Shown: positions 44,779 through 54,515 of the stretch, one piece after another
Position numbering within the stretch: the first letter of the stretch is position 1
Layout of the letters: the number at the start of each line of letters is the position of its first letter
Assembly (NCBI RefSeq): GCF_005518135.1
Contig: NZ_SULI01000001.1
Span: 336,902-400,901 of the forward strand
Direction of reading: 5' to 3'
DNA from: Shimia litoralis
Lineage (GTDB): Bacteria; Pseudomonadota; Alphaproteobacteria; Rhodobacterales; Rhodobacteraceae
DNA length: 64,000 bases
The notes under the pieces: model-generated
What the model was told of the DNA's origin: nothing
What the model saw: only the letters and a program-made list of their open reading frames with translations
The model's database searches: none
Translations under genes and position numbers: made by a program

Positions 44779-46783
44779 TCAGCGCCACAGCCTGCTCCAT
44801 CCTGAAAATATGCCCTGAAGCTTTGCCAGATTTCGAATGGCCAACGACGGCTTGACGATGTCTCCGCTTGTAAGGCGCATAATGGCGACCTCTACGGAAC
44901 AGGCTAAGCCTGTGTTGGGGTCGAAATATCTGGGATAATCAATCAATGCAGCATGCACGAGGCTCTCGAGTGCAAGGCCATCACTGCGACGGTCAGGACA
45001 TTGCGCACGATCCTCGGTCAAGCCCCAGCCAGCATAAAAGGGAACGCCAAACGTGACCACTTTCTTGCGGCGGATCAACGCTTCGAACCCCGTGCCCGAG
45101 GTCATTGTCCAAACTTCGTCGATGGCCGTGAGCAGATCATGCATATCGACCGAGGTCACAACCACATCGGCCCAGTCAGTCGCGTTGGGCACGGCGCCGT
45201 TGCGCAATCCAGCCACGACATCCGGATGCGGTTTATAGATCACAATCGCGTCGGGGTTTTGCGCTCGTACCTGTGCCAAAAGTGCGGCGTTTGTCCGAAT
45301 ATCCGCGCCGCCAAAGGTGAGGGACGCGTCATCCTCGACCTGACCTGGAACCAGAATTTTGCGCCCCTCTGGCAATTGGGGCAAGGCACCTGTCAGATTG
45401 TATTTGCTCACCCCCAAGGTGCACATTTGTGCCATGAGGGCTTCGACGCGTTGTGTTTGATCCGGCCGCAAGTTGCGCCGTGTCTCGATCAGGGCTTCGA
45501 GGCGGCTTTTGTGCCGGGGGTCATAGTAAATGCCCAGATCATCGCACACCAATGACAGCGGAGGGACCAATTGTGCGCCCAAACCGCGTGATCTCAAAAA
45601 GCCGTCTTCGATGCGCACTGCATTTGGTGGCGCATAGGTCGTGCCCCACGCCATGTCCCGCGCGCCATCGGCAAAATGGTCAAAGCGCATGGGCTTATAT
45701 CGGCCGAACATCTTTTGCAGAGGTGTGCGCTTCCAGAGACGCATGCCGTGCCCCACCCAGCCATGACGATCCTCGCGCCATTCGCTTGTCTGCGCCTCGA
45801 GGGCATCAATGGCGTCTTCAAGCTCGCAAAGCTGATCGTTATGCGGGTCATACCAGATCGGATAAAGGATCATTGCGGCGGCAAAAAGCTGGCTGCGGGT
45901 AAGTATGCGCGTACGCCGCGGCACCGGAAATTCGTCTTGGGTCAATCCCCATCCAGCATAGAAGGGTTGACCGAAGACGCGCGGCTTATGGCCTGCGAAA
46001 ATTGCCTCGAACCCCATCTGCGAAGAGACGGTATAGACACCCACAGCACCTTCAAACAGGGCCCACGGGCTGTGCGGGGTGCTGATGATCTTGACGCGAT
46101 CACTCTCATCCTGCGGGCCGAAATACCCCGCGCGCAGACCTTGGGCGGTTTCGGGATGTGATTTGATCAGAACGCGACATCCGGGATGTTCCTCTTGGGC
46201 GAACACCAGCATTTCGCGGAACAGCGCGTCATTGCCTTTGCTGGCAGTGACAGAGGCATCTCCTCTGGTTTGGTCAATCACCAGAACATATCCCGGGTCC
46301 GGCGCGGGCAGGGTCGGGTCATTGCCACTGTATTTTGACAGGTGGGCCGCTTTGATACGGGCAATGGCTGTGCGGGCACGATTTAGCACCGCGCTGTCAT
46401 CTAGGTGCGCCGAGGACAGGATGGTCTCAAGATCAGAGGGCGTTGTCGGATCAAAATGTGGGGCCTTGTGGTCGATACATAACCCCGATCGGAGGTTGCT
46501 GTCCCGCGCGTCCCGGCAAGACCGAGCGCAGAAGTGCGTCCTCGACATAGAGGGTGCGTGCGCCTGTGCGTTTTGCCACCGCCGCACCGCGCCCCGATGT
46601 CGGGCTTTGCCCCCAGACAGCAATCAAATCCTTTGGCTTTGGTCGACCCAAACGCAGATCATACCCCGCCAGCGACAGCATGCGTCGCAGACGTTTTTGC
46701 CAGAAAAAACCGCCGTTAAAGGCAAACAACCGCCGCGAGCCATGCTCAGCGGCGGTTGTGTCGTCAAGTTTAGGTAACGGCAT
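44779..46783 (-). pseudogene. kpsC: capsule linker glycosyltransferase KpsC, apparent frameshift
   Basis: KpsC is a two-module beta-Kdo transferase that builds the poly-Kdo linker of ABC-exported capsules. The N-terminal 99 codons (ATG 46783, through VEDALLRSVLPGRAGQ and PPIG) are in one frame; the rest, from LCIDHKAPHFDPTTPSDLE on, continues one base out of frame. Removing one G from the G4 run (46483-46486, CCCC on the plus strand) joins them into about 667 residues with both modules (FGQPFYAGWGLTQDE and FGVPFYAGWGLTEDR repeats). It may be a real frameshift, a sequencing error or slippage-controlled. Its start shares one base with the stop of the export gene (TAATG). Confidence 0.75.
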
Positions 46784-47928
46784 TACAGACCAGCAATTTG
46801 CGCCAGTGAGTCAACCGAACTGATGCCACCCAGCGAGCCGGTTAGACCTGCAATGGTTTTGTTCCATGTGGTGATGGGGGCTTCTGTGACATAAAGCGTA
46901 TCGCCGTCTCGGACGACAAAGTCACGGGCCACAAACATGCCGTTAGGTTCAGTCAGGTTTAAGACATACACCATACGTTGTGCACCTGTGAGATCGGTAC
47001 GACCTAGGACCTGATTAGAGATTTCTTCAGGTTCGTTCCGGAAGATAAAGACGCCCGTTGGATCTGCGCTGTTGGACGTCAGACCGCCAACTTGGGCAAT
47101 GGCTTCGATCGCGGAAAGGTTCTTAGACGTAAAGTTGACGCGGCTTTGTGTGCCTGTGGCCCCCAGTGCGGTAAAGGCACGGGTGTCTTCTTCGACCAGA
47201 ATGCGGTCTCCGGCGCGCAAGGCGATATCCAGTTCTGGGTATTCATACAAATCTTGGAACCAAATCTGGCCGCGCTGATTGCCACGCAAAACGGTGACCT
47301 GTGCGATTTCCGGCGTGATGGTCACACCGCCTGCATGTGCAAGCATTGTGGACAATGTGCGTGTGGGGCGCTCGATGGCATAGACGCCTTGGCCGCCAAC
47401 GCTGCCAACCAATGACACGGTTGACCCGTCACCGGCAGCACGGCGGACTTCGACCTGTGGATCAGGTGTTTGCTCTTCAAGCTTGCTGCTGATGACGCGG
47501 CGAATAGATTCGGGGGTGTTGCCAGCCGCACGAATGCGCCCTGCGTACGGCACAAAGATAAAGCCAGCGCCGTCGACCTGAACTTCGGTCAAAACGGCAG
47601 AGACCTGTCCGGCGGGACCAAGCAACGGCTTGTCGACGTTTTCCCAGATCGTCAAAGACAGCACATCACCTGGTCTGATCGTGTCAGACCCCAATTGCGC
47701 GGCATTGCGAAAATCATTGGAAAACCCCAACGCAGGGACAACTGCGGTGGTACGTGTCACGCGATCATTGACGGCGACAACAAAGGCGTCGCCTTCACGT
47801 TGAACCGAACCGGAATAAATTTCGCGCTTGTTCGGACCTGTCCGCGGCAACAGGCTGCACGAGGACACCATGGCGACTGTCGCCAACAGGGCGACGCACC
47901 TCACCCATCGGTTTTGTACGGATTTCAC
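46783..47928 (-). CDS. outer-membrane polysaccharide export lipoprotein (Wza/KpsD-like)
   Basis: A 381-residue predicted lipoprotein: the signal sequence ends MVSSC with Cys near residue 24. DTIRPGDVLSLTIWENVD near residue 82 begins the polysaccharide-export domain, followed by SLBB-like repeats (VSLVGSVGGQGVYAIERPTRTLSTMLAHAGGV and the later SAIEAIAQVGGL). It should form the outer-membrane channel for capsular polysaccharide. It sits between kpsS and kpsC; the ABC exporter genes kpsM and kpsT are not in the window. Confidence 0.88.
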   Translation of the reverse strand: MKSVQNRWVRCVALLATVAMVSSCSLLPRTGPNKREIYSGSVQREGDAFVVAVNDRVTRTTAVVPALGFSNDFRNAAQLGSDTIRPGDVLSLTIWENVDKPLLGPAGQVSAVLTEVQVDGAGFIFVPYAGRIRAAGNTPESIRRVISSKLEEQTPDPQVEVRRAAGDGSTVSLVGSVGGQGVYAIERPTRTLSTMLAHAGGVTITPEIAQVTVLRGNQRGQIWFQDLYEYPELDIALRAGDRILVEEDTRAFTALGATGTQSRVNFTSKNLSAIEAIAQVGGLTSNSADPTGVFIFRNEPEEISNQVLGRTDLTGAQRMVYVLNLTEPNGMFVARDFVVRDGDTLYVTEAPITTWNKTIAGLTGSLGGISSVDSLAQIAGL

Positions 47929-48021
47929 TGCTCGGTCTCCTCGACCTGTTATTGTTCTGCCTCAGGTTTTTTTCTTAACTTACCGGAATCCGAACTGAAA
48001 ATCCAGCGCTAGACCTTGTGT

Positions 48022-49317
48022 CTATTGTTTCACAAGACGCAACTGTTGCCTCGGTGCCGCTGTTCCCAAGCGCAACGCATCATATGGGTCTTCGGGTGCA
48101 AGCATCATATCAACCACTTGGCGCAACAAATGTCGACGGCCGCGCGAGGAATAAAAGCCGCCGGGAACCTGACTGGTTTCCAAAAGAAACCGGCGATAGG
48201 TTTTATAGGCGCGATTGTCCGGACGTGTGGCCGTGGCGAAAAACTGGCTCAAGGGTTGGGGGCTGATGAATTCAGGCTGGTTATAGACCGCATCGCCAAA
48301 CACCTTAAGTGGAATGCCGCGCCACAGTACCTGTTGCGCTGCGGTTGAGTTCACGGTGACGGCTGTACGTGCATGATTCAACAGTTGGGCAAGCTTGCCG
48401 CCCCGCACATAGTGCACCCGATCTTTGACACCGTATTTTTTGGCGAGCCGCGCGATTTCATGGCGCAACGGGACACGCCCGTCTTCCAGTGGATGGGCTT
48501 TGAAAACCAGATGATGGTGACTTGGGGCGCCAGTGGCAAAACCATCAAGCACGACATCCAGAAATTCGGTCATGGTTGAAAACGGAGAATGTTTTTGAAA
48601 TGAGCTGTCGTGCTCAAGTTGTAAAAGCGCAAGATGATACGGGAACCCACCGTGTTTCACGCGGAACGTCGCCAAGCGTCGTTCGATCGCATGCACCGGC
48701 ATCAACAATAGGCGGCGCACATACAGTTTGAATTCGCGGGTCACGCTCAGGGCGCGGTGGGGGCGAAAATTGCGATACTTGCGATTCTGAAACATCACGA
48801 ACCAATGATAGAGCGCGCCATAGAATACGTGTTGGCGCATATCCCCCCAGTGTCCGGGGGGCATGGGCGCATCCATGTCAGCGCCTTCCAGCGCTGTTTC
48901 CATATCAGCGATATCCATTTTCATAAGCCGCGAATGTCCGTTTGATCCATCGCGCTCGTAGGTGACCCAGTAGGGGCGCAGATATCCTTCTTCAAAGACA
49001 TGAACTCGAATGCCTGCCTTGCGGGCCAGATCGACGGCTTGGGCGTGAATGGGGCGCACATCGCCGTACAGCACAAGGTCGGTGATCTGTTTGTCCGCAC
49101 AAATTGAAGAAAATGTGTCTGACCAACAGTCTTGGGTCTGCTCAAAGGGTAAATAGCTGTCGGTATCGCGCCAAAAGGCTTGGTCACCCGCATTAAACCC
49201 CACACGCCAAACGGTTGCGCCAGATTTGCGGAGCATTTTTCCCAAGACGTTGAAAAATGGGCCGTGGGGACCCTGTAAAAAGAGAAATACGCGATTGTCG
49301 CCGCTCGAATGTGCCAT
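48022..49317 (-). CDS. kpsS: capsule linker glycosyltransferase KpsS
   Basis: A 431-residue KpsS-type beta-Kdo transferase, which adds the first Kdo to lyso-phosphatidylglycerol for capsule anchoring. FLFLQGPHGPFFNVLGKML at the N-terminus, DLVLYGDVRPIHAQAV near residue 83, HVFEEGYLRPYWVTYERDG near residue 107 and VNSTAAQQVLWRGIPLKVFGDAVYN near residue 345 are typical of the family. ATG 49317 has AGG about 6 bases upstream. First gene of the kpsS-wza-kpsC unit, divergent from ribE. Confidence 0.88.
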   Translation of the reverse strand: MAHSSGDNRVFLFLQGPHGPFFNVLGKMLRKSGATVWRVGFNAGDQAFWRDTDSYLPFEQTQDCWSDTFSSICADKQITDLVLYGDVRPIHAQAVDLARKAGIRVHVFEEGYLRPYWVTYERDGSNGHSRLMKMDIADMETALEGADMDAPMPPGHWGDMRQHVFYGALYHWFVMFQNRKYRNFRPHRALSVTREFKLYVRRLLLMPVHAIERRLATFRVKHGGFPYHLALLQLEHDSSFQKHSPFSTMTEFLDVVLDGFATGAPSHHHLVFKAHPLEDGRVPLRHEIARLAKKYGVKDRVHYVRGGKLAQLLNHARTAVTVNSTAAQQVLWRGIPLKVFGDAVYNQPEFISPQPLSQFFATATRPDNRAYKTYRRFLLETSQVPGGFYSSRGRRHLLRQVVDMMLAPEDPYDALRLGTAAPRQQLRLVKQ

Positions 49318-49448
49318 TGTAACCTGTCTTATACGCAAGTTCTTGAAGAGACCTTAGCGGAATGTTTGGGCGAAAGTAAGGCGACTTGCGCGCAGGGCTG
49401 GGGCACGCTAGGTCTGATCCGACGAATTACTTAGTAGGAAATAGGCCC

Positions 49449-50036
49449 ATGTTCACAGGGATTATCACCGATATTGGCACGGTCCGCGACCTTGAAAAAC
49501 GCGGGGATTTGCGCGCTCGGATCGAGACGTCATATGATACTCAGGGTATTGATCTTGGGGCTTCGATTGCCTGTGATGGTGTGTGCCTGACGGTCATAGA
49601 ACTGGGTGATGACTGGTTTGATGTAGAAATTTCTGCGGAAACGGTATCGAAAACCAATTTGGATGTATGGGCCACGGGCCGGCGACTGAATCTCGAACGC
49701 GCGCTTAAGGTTGGGGATGAACTGGGTGGGCATATTGTGTCTGGCCATGTTGATGGTGTCGCCGAAGTTATCGCGATGCATGATGAAGGCGACAGCACAC
49801 GGGTGACCTTGCGTGCGCCACAGGCATTGGCGAAATTTATTGCCCCCAAAGGCTCTGTGGCATTGAACGGGACATCCTTGACGGTGAACGAAGTGTCCGG
49901 TTGTGATTTTGGTATCAACTTTATTCCGCATACCAAGGTTGCGACGACTTGGGGGGATGCGCGTGTCGGGCATCGTATCAATTTGGAAATTGATACGTTG
50001 GCGCGGTATGTGGCGCGTCTTGCCGAAGCTGAGTAG
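49449..50036 (+). CDS. ribE: riboflavin synthase
   Basis: A 195-residue riboflavin synthase (alpha chain) joining two lumazines. Two similar lumazine-binding barrels are seen: MFTGIITDIGTV with IACDGVCLTVIE and GHIVSGHVDGVAEVI, then GSVALNGTSLTVNEV and NFIPHTKVATTWG. ATG 49449 begins exactly at the conserved MFTGI; no FMN riboswitch is recognisable in the 131-base divergent gap. In this operon it is separated from ribD by the opposite-strand capsule genes. Confidence 0.95.
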   Translation: MFTGIITDIGTVRDLEKRGDLRARIETSYDTQGIDLGASIACDGVCLTVIELGDDWFDVEISAETVSKTNLDVWATGRRLNLERALKVGDELGGHIVSGHVDGVAEVIAMHDEGDSTRVTLRAPQALAKFIAPKGSVALNGTSLTVNEVSGCDFGINFIPHTKVATTWGDARVGHRINLEIDTLARYVARLAEAE

Positions 50037-50169
50037 CGGCGTAGACCATATCAAAAAAGGCTTTGACCCGAACTACGTCGCGTTTGGCTAAGGAACTGGC
50101 GCGGCTGCCTCTGGTGTTCAGGACGGTGTTGGGCTATCTGGCTGACAATAGTTTGGCGAGAGAGAGCCC

Positions 50170-51306
50170 ATGTCTTTTGAAAAACCCGGCCCCGTAGAAG
50201 AGGCGCTGCGCGCCGCAATCAGCCCGATTGAAGAAATCATCGAAGATGCCCGTCAGGGTCGGATGTATATCCTTGTCGATCACGAAGACCGCGAAAACGA
50301 AGGTGACTTTGTGATTCCGGCCGAATCTGCGGATGCTGCCGCGATCAACTTTATGGCCATGTATGGTCGTGGGTTGGTTTGCCTGCCGATGACGTCGCAA
50401 CGCATAGACGATCTGGGGCTGCCCATGATGGCGGTCAATAATTCGTCGCGTCATGAAACGGCCTTTACTGTGTCGATCGAAGCGCGCGAAGGCGTCAGCA
50501 CCGGAATTTCCGCCGAAGACCGCGCATTGACGGTCGCGACGGCCATCGACGAACAAAATACCAGTGCACACATTGCGACACCCGGGCATGTCTTTCCTCT
50601 GCGCGCGCGTGCAGGCGGCGTTTTGGTACGTGCTGGGCACACCGAAGCGGCGGTTGATATCTCGCGTTTGGCAGGCAAGCACCCATCCGGTGTGATCTGT
50701 GAGATCATGAAAGAAGACGGTACCATGGCGCGTTTGCCTGACCTTGTTGAGGTCGGCAAAAAACATGGTCTGAAAATTGGCACAATTTCTGATTTGATCG
50801 CGTACCGTCACAAGCATGATAACCTTGTGCGTGAGACCCGCCGTCAAACCGTCACCGCAGAAGTCGGCGGTGAGTGGGAAATGCGGGTCTTTACAGATCA
50901 GATCAGTGGCACCGACCACGTCGCGCTGATCAAAGGTGATATCACCACGCCAAGCCCTGTGTTGGTGCGTACGCACGCGCTGAACGAGCTGGCAGATGTC
51001 CTTGGGCTTGGCCCTAAGCCGCGTGACGAATTAACCGATGCGATGCGCATTGTGGCGCAAGAGGGCCGTGGCGCGGTTCTTTTGTTCCGCGAACCGCACC
51101 CCAAGCTGGACTTTGGTGAAGAGGACGATGATCGGCCGCGTATTATCAAACGTACTGGGATCGGGTCGCAAATCATGTCGTCTCTTGGCTTGTCCGAGCT
51201 GGTTCTTTTGACAGATTCGCCTATGACCCAATACCTAGGCTTGGATGCCTATGGGCTCTCGATTGTGGGAACCCACCCAATTTCATCAGATCAAAGCGAG
51301 GGTTAA
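50170..51306 (+). CDS. ribB: DHBP synthase fused to degenerate GTP cyclohydrolase II-like domain
   Basis: A 378-residue protein. Residues about 20-210 are 3,4-dihydroxy-2-butanone-4-phosphate synthase ([62 protein letters not shown]). The C-terminal 160 residues align with GTP cyclohydrolase II ([36 protein letters not shown]), but the zinc-binding Cys cluster is absent, so that domain is probably inactive as a cyclohydrolase. This matches the RibBX variant described in proteobacteria; a separate ribA would be needed elsewhere. Confidence 0.9.
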   Translation: MSFEKPGPVEEALRAAISPIEEIIEDARQGRMYILVDHEDRENEGDFVIPAESADAAAINFMAMYGRGLVCLPMTSQRIDDLGLPMMAVNNSSRHETAFTVSIEAREGVSTGISAEDRALTVATAIDEQNTSAHIATPGHVFPLRARAGGVLVRAGHTEAAVDISRLAGKHPSGVICEIMKEDGTMARLPDLVEVGKKHGLKIGTISDLIAYRHKHDNLVRETRRQTVTAEVGGEWEMRVFTDQISGTDHVALIKGDITTPSPVLVRTHALNELADVLGLGPKPRDELTDAMRIVAQEGRGAVLLFREPHPKLDFGEEDDDRPRIIKRTGIGSQIMSSLGLSELVLLTDSPMTQYLGLDAYGLSIVGTHPISSDQSEG

Positions 51307-51309
51307 CCC

Positions 51310-51861
51310 ATGGCCGGTGCAGAACAACATTACATCATGCCACGGGCCAGCTTTGACAAGCCGGTCAAATTGGGGATCGTGATCTCGCCGTATTACAAAG
51401 ACATTGCTGACAATATGCTGGCAGGGGCCAAAGCCGAGATCGAAGCCGCCAACGGGACGTTCGAAGTGATCGAAGTTCCTGGCGCTTTGGAAATTCCGAC
51501 GGCCATTGGCATCGCTGAACGGTTGTCAAATTTTGACGGCTATGTCGCCTTGGGCTGTGTGATCCGTGGGGAAACCACCCATTATGAAACCGTGTGCAAT
51601 GACAGCTCGCGGGCGATTCAGATGTTGGGGCTTCAGGGGCTTTGCATCGGCAATGGCATCCTGACCGTGGAAAATCGCAAACAAGCCGAAGTGCGCGCCG
51701 ATCCGGCGGATCAAAACAAAGGTGGCGGGGCTGCTGCTGCGGCCTTGCATCTGATTGCGTTGACCCGTAAATGGGGCGCCCAACGCAAAGGCGTGGGCTT
51801 TATGCCAGAAGCCCAAGAATTCAAGCTCGCCGGCGAACTCAAGGACAACCCTACCGCATGA
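51310..51861 (+). CDS. ribH: 6,7-dimethyl-8-ribityllumazine synthase
   Basis: A 183-residue lumazine synthase. SPYYKDIADNMLAGA, VPGALEIPTAI near residue 57, and GCVIRGETTHYETVCNDSSRAIQML near residues 80-104 with the catalytic His in TTHYE are standard; NGILTVENRKQAEVRAD is also conserved. It starts 3 bases after ribB and overlaps nusB by ATGA. Confidence 0.95.
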   Translation: MAGAEQHYIMPRASFDKPVKLGIVISPYYKDIADNMLAGAKAEIEAANGTFEVIEVPGALEIPTAIGIAERLSNFDGYVALGCVIRGETTHYETVCNDSSRAIQMLGLQGLCIGNGILTVENRKQAEVRADPADQNKGGGAAAAALHLIALTRKWGAQRKGVGFMPEAQEFKLAGELKDNPTA

Positions 51862-52325
51862 CCCTTTCAGGTAACCAGAAACGTAAGATGAAATCAGCGG
51901 CGCGGCTTTATGCTGTGCAGGCGCTGTATCAAATGGAACAATCCAACCAAACCTTTGATCAGGTGCGGATCGAGTTTCTGGACCATCGGTTTGGCGAGGT
52001 ATTCGAAGACCACGAGATGATCGACGGCGATGTCGGTTTGTTCTCGATCTTGCTTGAAAACGCGGTGAACCATCAGGCTGCGATTGACCAAATGACGGAC
52101 CGTGCACTTGTGGCCAAGTGGCCAATCGCGCGCATTGATCCGACATTGCGCGCGCTTTTCCGCGCTGCGGGCGCAGAATTCACACAGACCGACACGCCGC
52201 CAAAAGTGTCAATTTCCGAGTTTGTCGGCGTTGCCGAAGCCTTTTTCCCTGATGGAAAAGAAGGCAAATTCGTGAACGCTGTTCTCGATCATATGGCACG
52301 CGAAGCTCGCCCCGAAGCATTTTAA
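51858..52325 (+). CDS. nusB: transcription antitermination protein NusB
   Basis: A 155-residue all-helical RNA-binding protein acting with NusE on rRNA boxA sites. SAARLYAVQALYQMEQS near residues 12-28 is the arginine-rich start, and PIARIDPTLRALFRAAGAE plus ISEFVGVAEAFFPDGKEGKFVNAVLDHMA are typical. ATG 51858 gives an ATGA overlap with ribH, the conserved rib-nus arrangement. Confidence 0.95.
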   Translation: MTLSGNQKRKMKSAARLYAVQALYQMEQSNQTFDQVRIEFLDHRFGEVFEDHEMIDGDVGLFSILLENAVNHQAAIDQMTDRALVAKWPIARIDPTLRALFRAAGAEFTQTDTPPKVSISEFVGVAEAFFPDGKEGKFVNAVLDHMAREARPEAF

Positions 52326-52379
52326 GTTTCGCGGCGCATGCCGCGCGTGCATGCTAAAATCAGACCATCTCAAGACGAC

Positions 52380-53951
52380 CTAGCGCCGTGGAATGACCCA
52401 GTCTTCTCCGCGGCGTGTGGTGACATATTCCGGCCAGCGGAAATTTAACGGCGGCGCGTAGTCGCAGAGTGGTGCGATCCATGCATCGCCGCCAACACCG
52501 CCGCCCGTACGCGTGACAAATTCGTCTTTTGCATCAGCCAGAACCGAACTTTCGGGCATCAGGCAATCCAGCGCGGTCATGGCAATCACTTGGGCGGCGA
52601 CTTCGATCATTGGGTCAATACAGGCCGGGTCGCCCCCCATAGCATTCATCGCCCACGCCGGATAGGCAAACCCTTCTGGCGCTGCCAAGGCCGGGCGGCC
52701 AATATACAGACGTACGGTGGGCGCATGCCAGCAAAACTCGGTATAATCATCAGATGTGAAATGTCTCTGCGTCGGGGGGAGCATCTGACGCAACGCTTCC
52801 TCGGCTTGCTCTGGCGGTGTCAATTCCGAGATCATTGGCAAGAAGGGCGATGCCATTGGGGTCAAGCCAAGTTCGGTCTGAATGGCGCGGCCAAAGTCTT
52901 GGGCCTCTTGTCCCCAAACTGGCGCACCGACGGTTTCCAGATTGGCATATGTGGCCTTGGCCAACGCGTGGTTGGCCAAGCCAGGGCGCGATTTCGCCAC
53001 CCAGTGACGTCGCCACTGACAGTGGCAGAGTTTCGCAGCCAAGTCCGCAAAGTGATCCAGCCCACGTATGATATGCTCGGCCTCGCTGATTTCCGAAATC
53101 CGGATGAAATATTGAATCTGCGCAATTTGTGCGGGGATGTTGTCGGCTGTGGCTTGGCCGTGGCTGAGGATGGTTTCATTCATTGACCAGCTTTGGCCGG
53201 GGGCCATGACATGCTCTCGCAGGGCTTTGGCAGAATTGTACATATGCATCATGGCATCGGTTGCCCCGGGTGCACGGGCCGCGGCGTGGCTTGCGGGGAT
53301 CGGCGATGCCTCGGCACCCGCCATCCATGTTTCGGGTGCATCACATGTAAATTCATAGATTACCCCATAGCCAACCCCGCAATGGGTGTCCCATCGCACT
53401 GTGTTACACAGCGGCGCCATATAAAACGGATGAAAGGACAGTGCCGCATCTAGATCATCATAATATCCAGCGGCCGCATGAATCGGCTTTGACCCTCGCA
53501 CCTTTTCTGCGGGCTCGCCAAAAAACTTGAGACGCCCCTTGATGTTATGGGCCTCCATCGCGGCCTTTGCCGCAAGAAACCCGCCGAATGCGCCCATCCC
53601 AAGGGCGGAATGCGGATCCGTGTGGCCGCCAGCATGCGGACCTAACCCTTGGCGCGGCTTTTTCACCGGCTCTGCGGCCTGACAATTCCCGGGGATGCCG
53701 TCGTATTCGGCATATCCACCAATCGTTGGGCCATCACCGTTTGACCAAGTGGCGCAAAATGCTGTGGGCATTCCGCCAGACCCGACCTCGACCTCAAACC
53801 CTTCTTCGCGCAGCCGTGCGACATAGAAATCACAGCTTTTGTACTCGCGCCACGCGGTCTCGCCGTAGTCCCAGATGGTTCGCGTCCAGTCTGAGATTTC
53901 GGGCATGCGGGCTTTGACGGTATTGCGAGCAGTGGTTTTGGCGTCAGACAT
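52380..53951 (-). CDS. M20-family amidohydrolase, AbgB-like
   Basis: A 523-residue M20/aminoacylase-like enzyme related to AbgB, which cleaves p-aminobenzoyl-glutamate. GGYAEYDGIPGNCQ near residue 77 and GPHAGGHTDPHSALGMGAFGG near residue 104 correspond to the metal-site segments (the usual GHACGHN is altered but HAGGH remains); FFGEPAEKVRGSKP and FHPFYMAPLCNTVRW follow. ATG 53951 is preferred because the purine-rich AAAGG lies 9 bases upstream. No neighbours indicate the substrate. Confidence 0.78.
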   Translation of the reverse strand: MSDAKTTARNTVKARMPEISDWTRTIWDYGETAWREYKSCDFYVARLREEGFEVEVGSGGMPTAFCATWSNGDGPTIGGYAEYDGIPGNCQAAEPVKKPRQGLGPHAGGHTDPHSALGMGAFGGFLAAKAAMEAHNIKGRLKFFGEPAEKVRGSKPIHAAAGYYDDLDAALSFHPFYMAPLCNTVRWDTHCGVGYGVIYEFTCDAPETWMAGAEASPIPASHAAARAPGATDAMMHMYNSAKALREHVMAPGQSWSMNETILSHGQATADNIPAQIAQIQYFIRISEISEAEHIIRGLDHFADLAAKLCHCQWRRHWVAKSRPGLANHALAKATYANLETVGAPVWGQEAQDFGRAIQTELGLTPMASPFLPMISELTPPEQAEEALRQMLPPTQRHFTSDDYTEFCWHAPTVRLYIGRPALAAPEGFAYPAWAMNAMGGDPACIDPMIEVAAQVIAMTALDCLMPESSVLADAKDEFVTRTGGGVGGDAWIAPLCDYAPPLNFRWPEYVTTRRGEDWVIPRR

Positions 53952-54056
53952 TCTCTGCATCCTTTGAGGTCGGTTTCACCCTAAGAGCAGGGAGTTCCCG
54001 TGCACAAGCCCTGACGCATAGCCGATCTGCATATCTGTGCGATCGCTAATTGTGAC

Positions 54057-54084
54057 TTGCGATATTCCTGCTTTGGAATATTAT
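54057..54084 (+). promoter_or_regulatory. candidate promoter for the small membrane protein
   Basis: TTGCGA (54057-54062), a 16-base spacer and TATTAT (54079-54084); start codon 25 bases downstream. Confidence 0.45.
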
Positions 54085-54108
54085 CTTTATCCAGAAGAGG
54101 ACGGTGCG

Positions 54109-54438
54109 ATGCCCAAGCTTATTCGGTTATATATTCTTCAAGTCTTTGCAGGTTTCGGCCTGTCGGCGATGTTTGTCGGCATGCTGCTGTATCTGAATGT
54201 TGGAAACCTTTGGCACCTTGTCACGCATACATCGGGTGGTCTTATTGCGGTTGTGATGTTGTTCATGTTCAACGGTGTCGTGTTCGCTGGTGTGCAATTT
54301 TCCATCACAATCATGCGGATGGCCGACAAAGACACACCGTCCGGCGGCAAGCGGGATGAGTTACCTGTGATGCAGCCCAGTCTGATTCCGATTCCGGTTG
54401 CTGCGAAAGCTCCTGCAAAACGCGAGCAGTCTACTTAG
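54109..54438 (+). CDS. small membrane protein, two helices
   Basis: A 109-residue protein with two transmembrane segments (about residues 8-31 and 44-66), followed by a hydrophilic tail with a Pro/Ala/Lys-rich end. MPKLIRLYILQVFAGFG and FNGVVFAGVQFSITIM are the most distinctive stretches. I do not recognise a named family. ATG 54109 has AGAGGA upstream; a terminator follows 30 bases after the stop. Confidence 0.7.
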   Translation: MPKLIRLYILQVFAGFGLSAMFVGMLLYLNVGNLWHLVTHTSGGLIAVVMLFMFNGVVFAGVQFSITIMRMADKDTPSGGKRDELPVMQPSLIPIPVAAKAPAKREQST

Positions 54439-54468
54439 CGACCCGATTTCCGAAAGTTCAGGAAGATG

Positions 54469-54495
54469 GCAGTGCCTTGAGGGGCGCTGCTTTTT
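54469..54495 (+). terminator. rho-independent terminator
   Basis: GCAGTGCC and GGCGCTGC (one G-U pair) around a six-base loop, followed by TTTTT. Confidence 0.8.
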
Positions 54496-54515
54496 GATTC
54501 TATGAGGGGAAATGT

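Noticed and set aside
49339..49448. FMN riboswitch before ribE
   Set aside because: The conserved AGGGTGAAATTCC-type blocks are not present in the gap.
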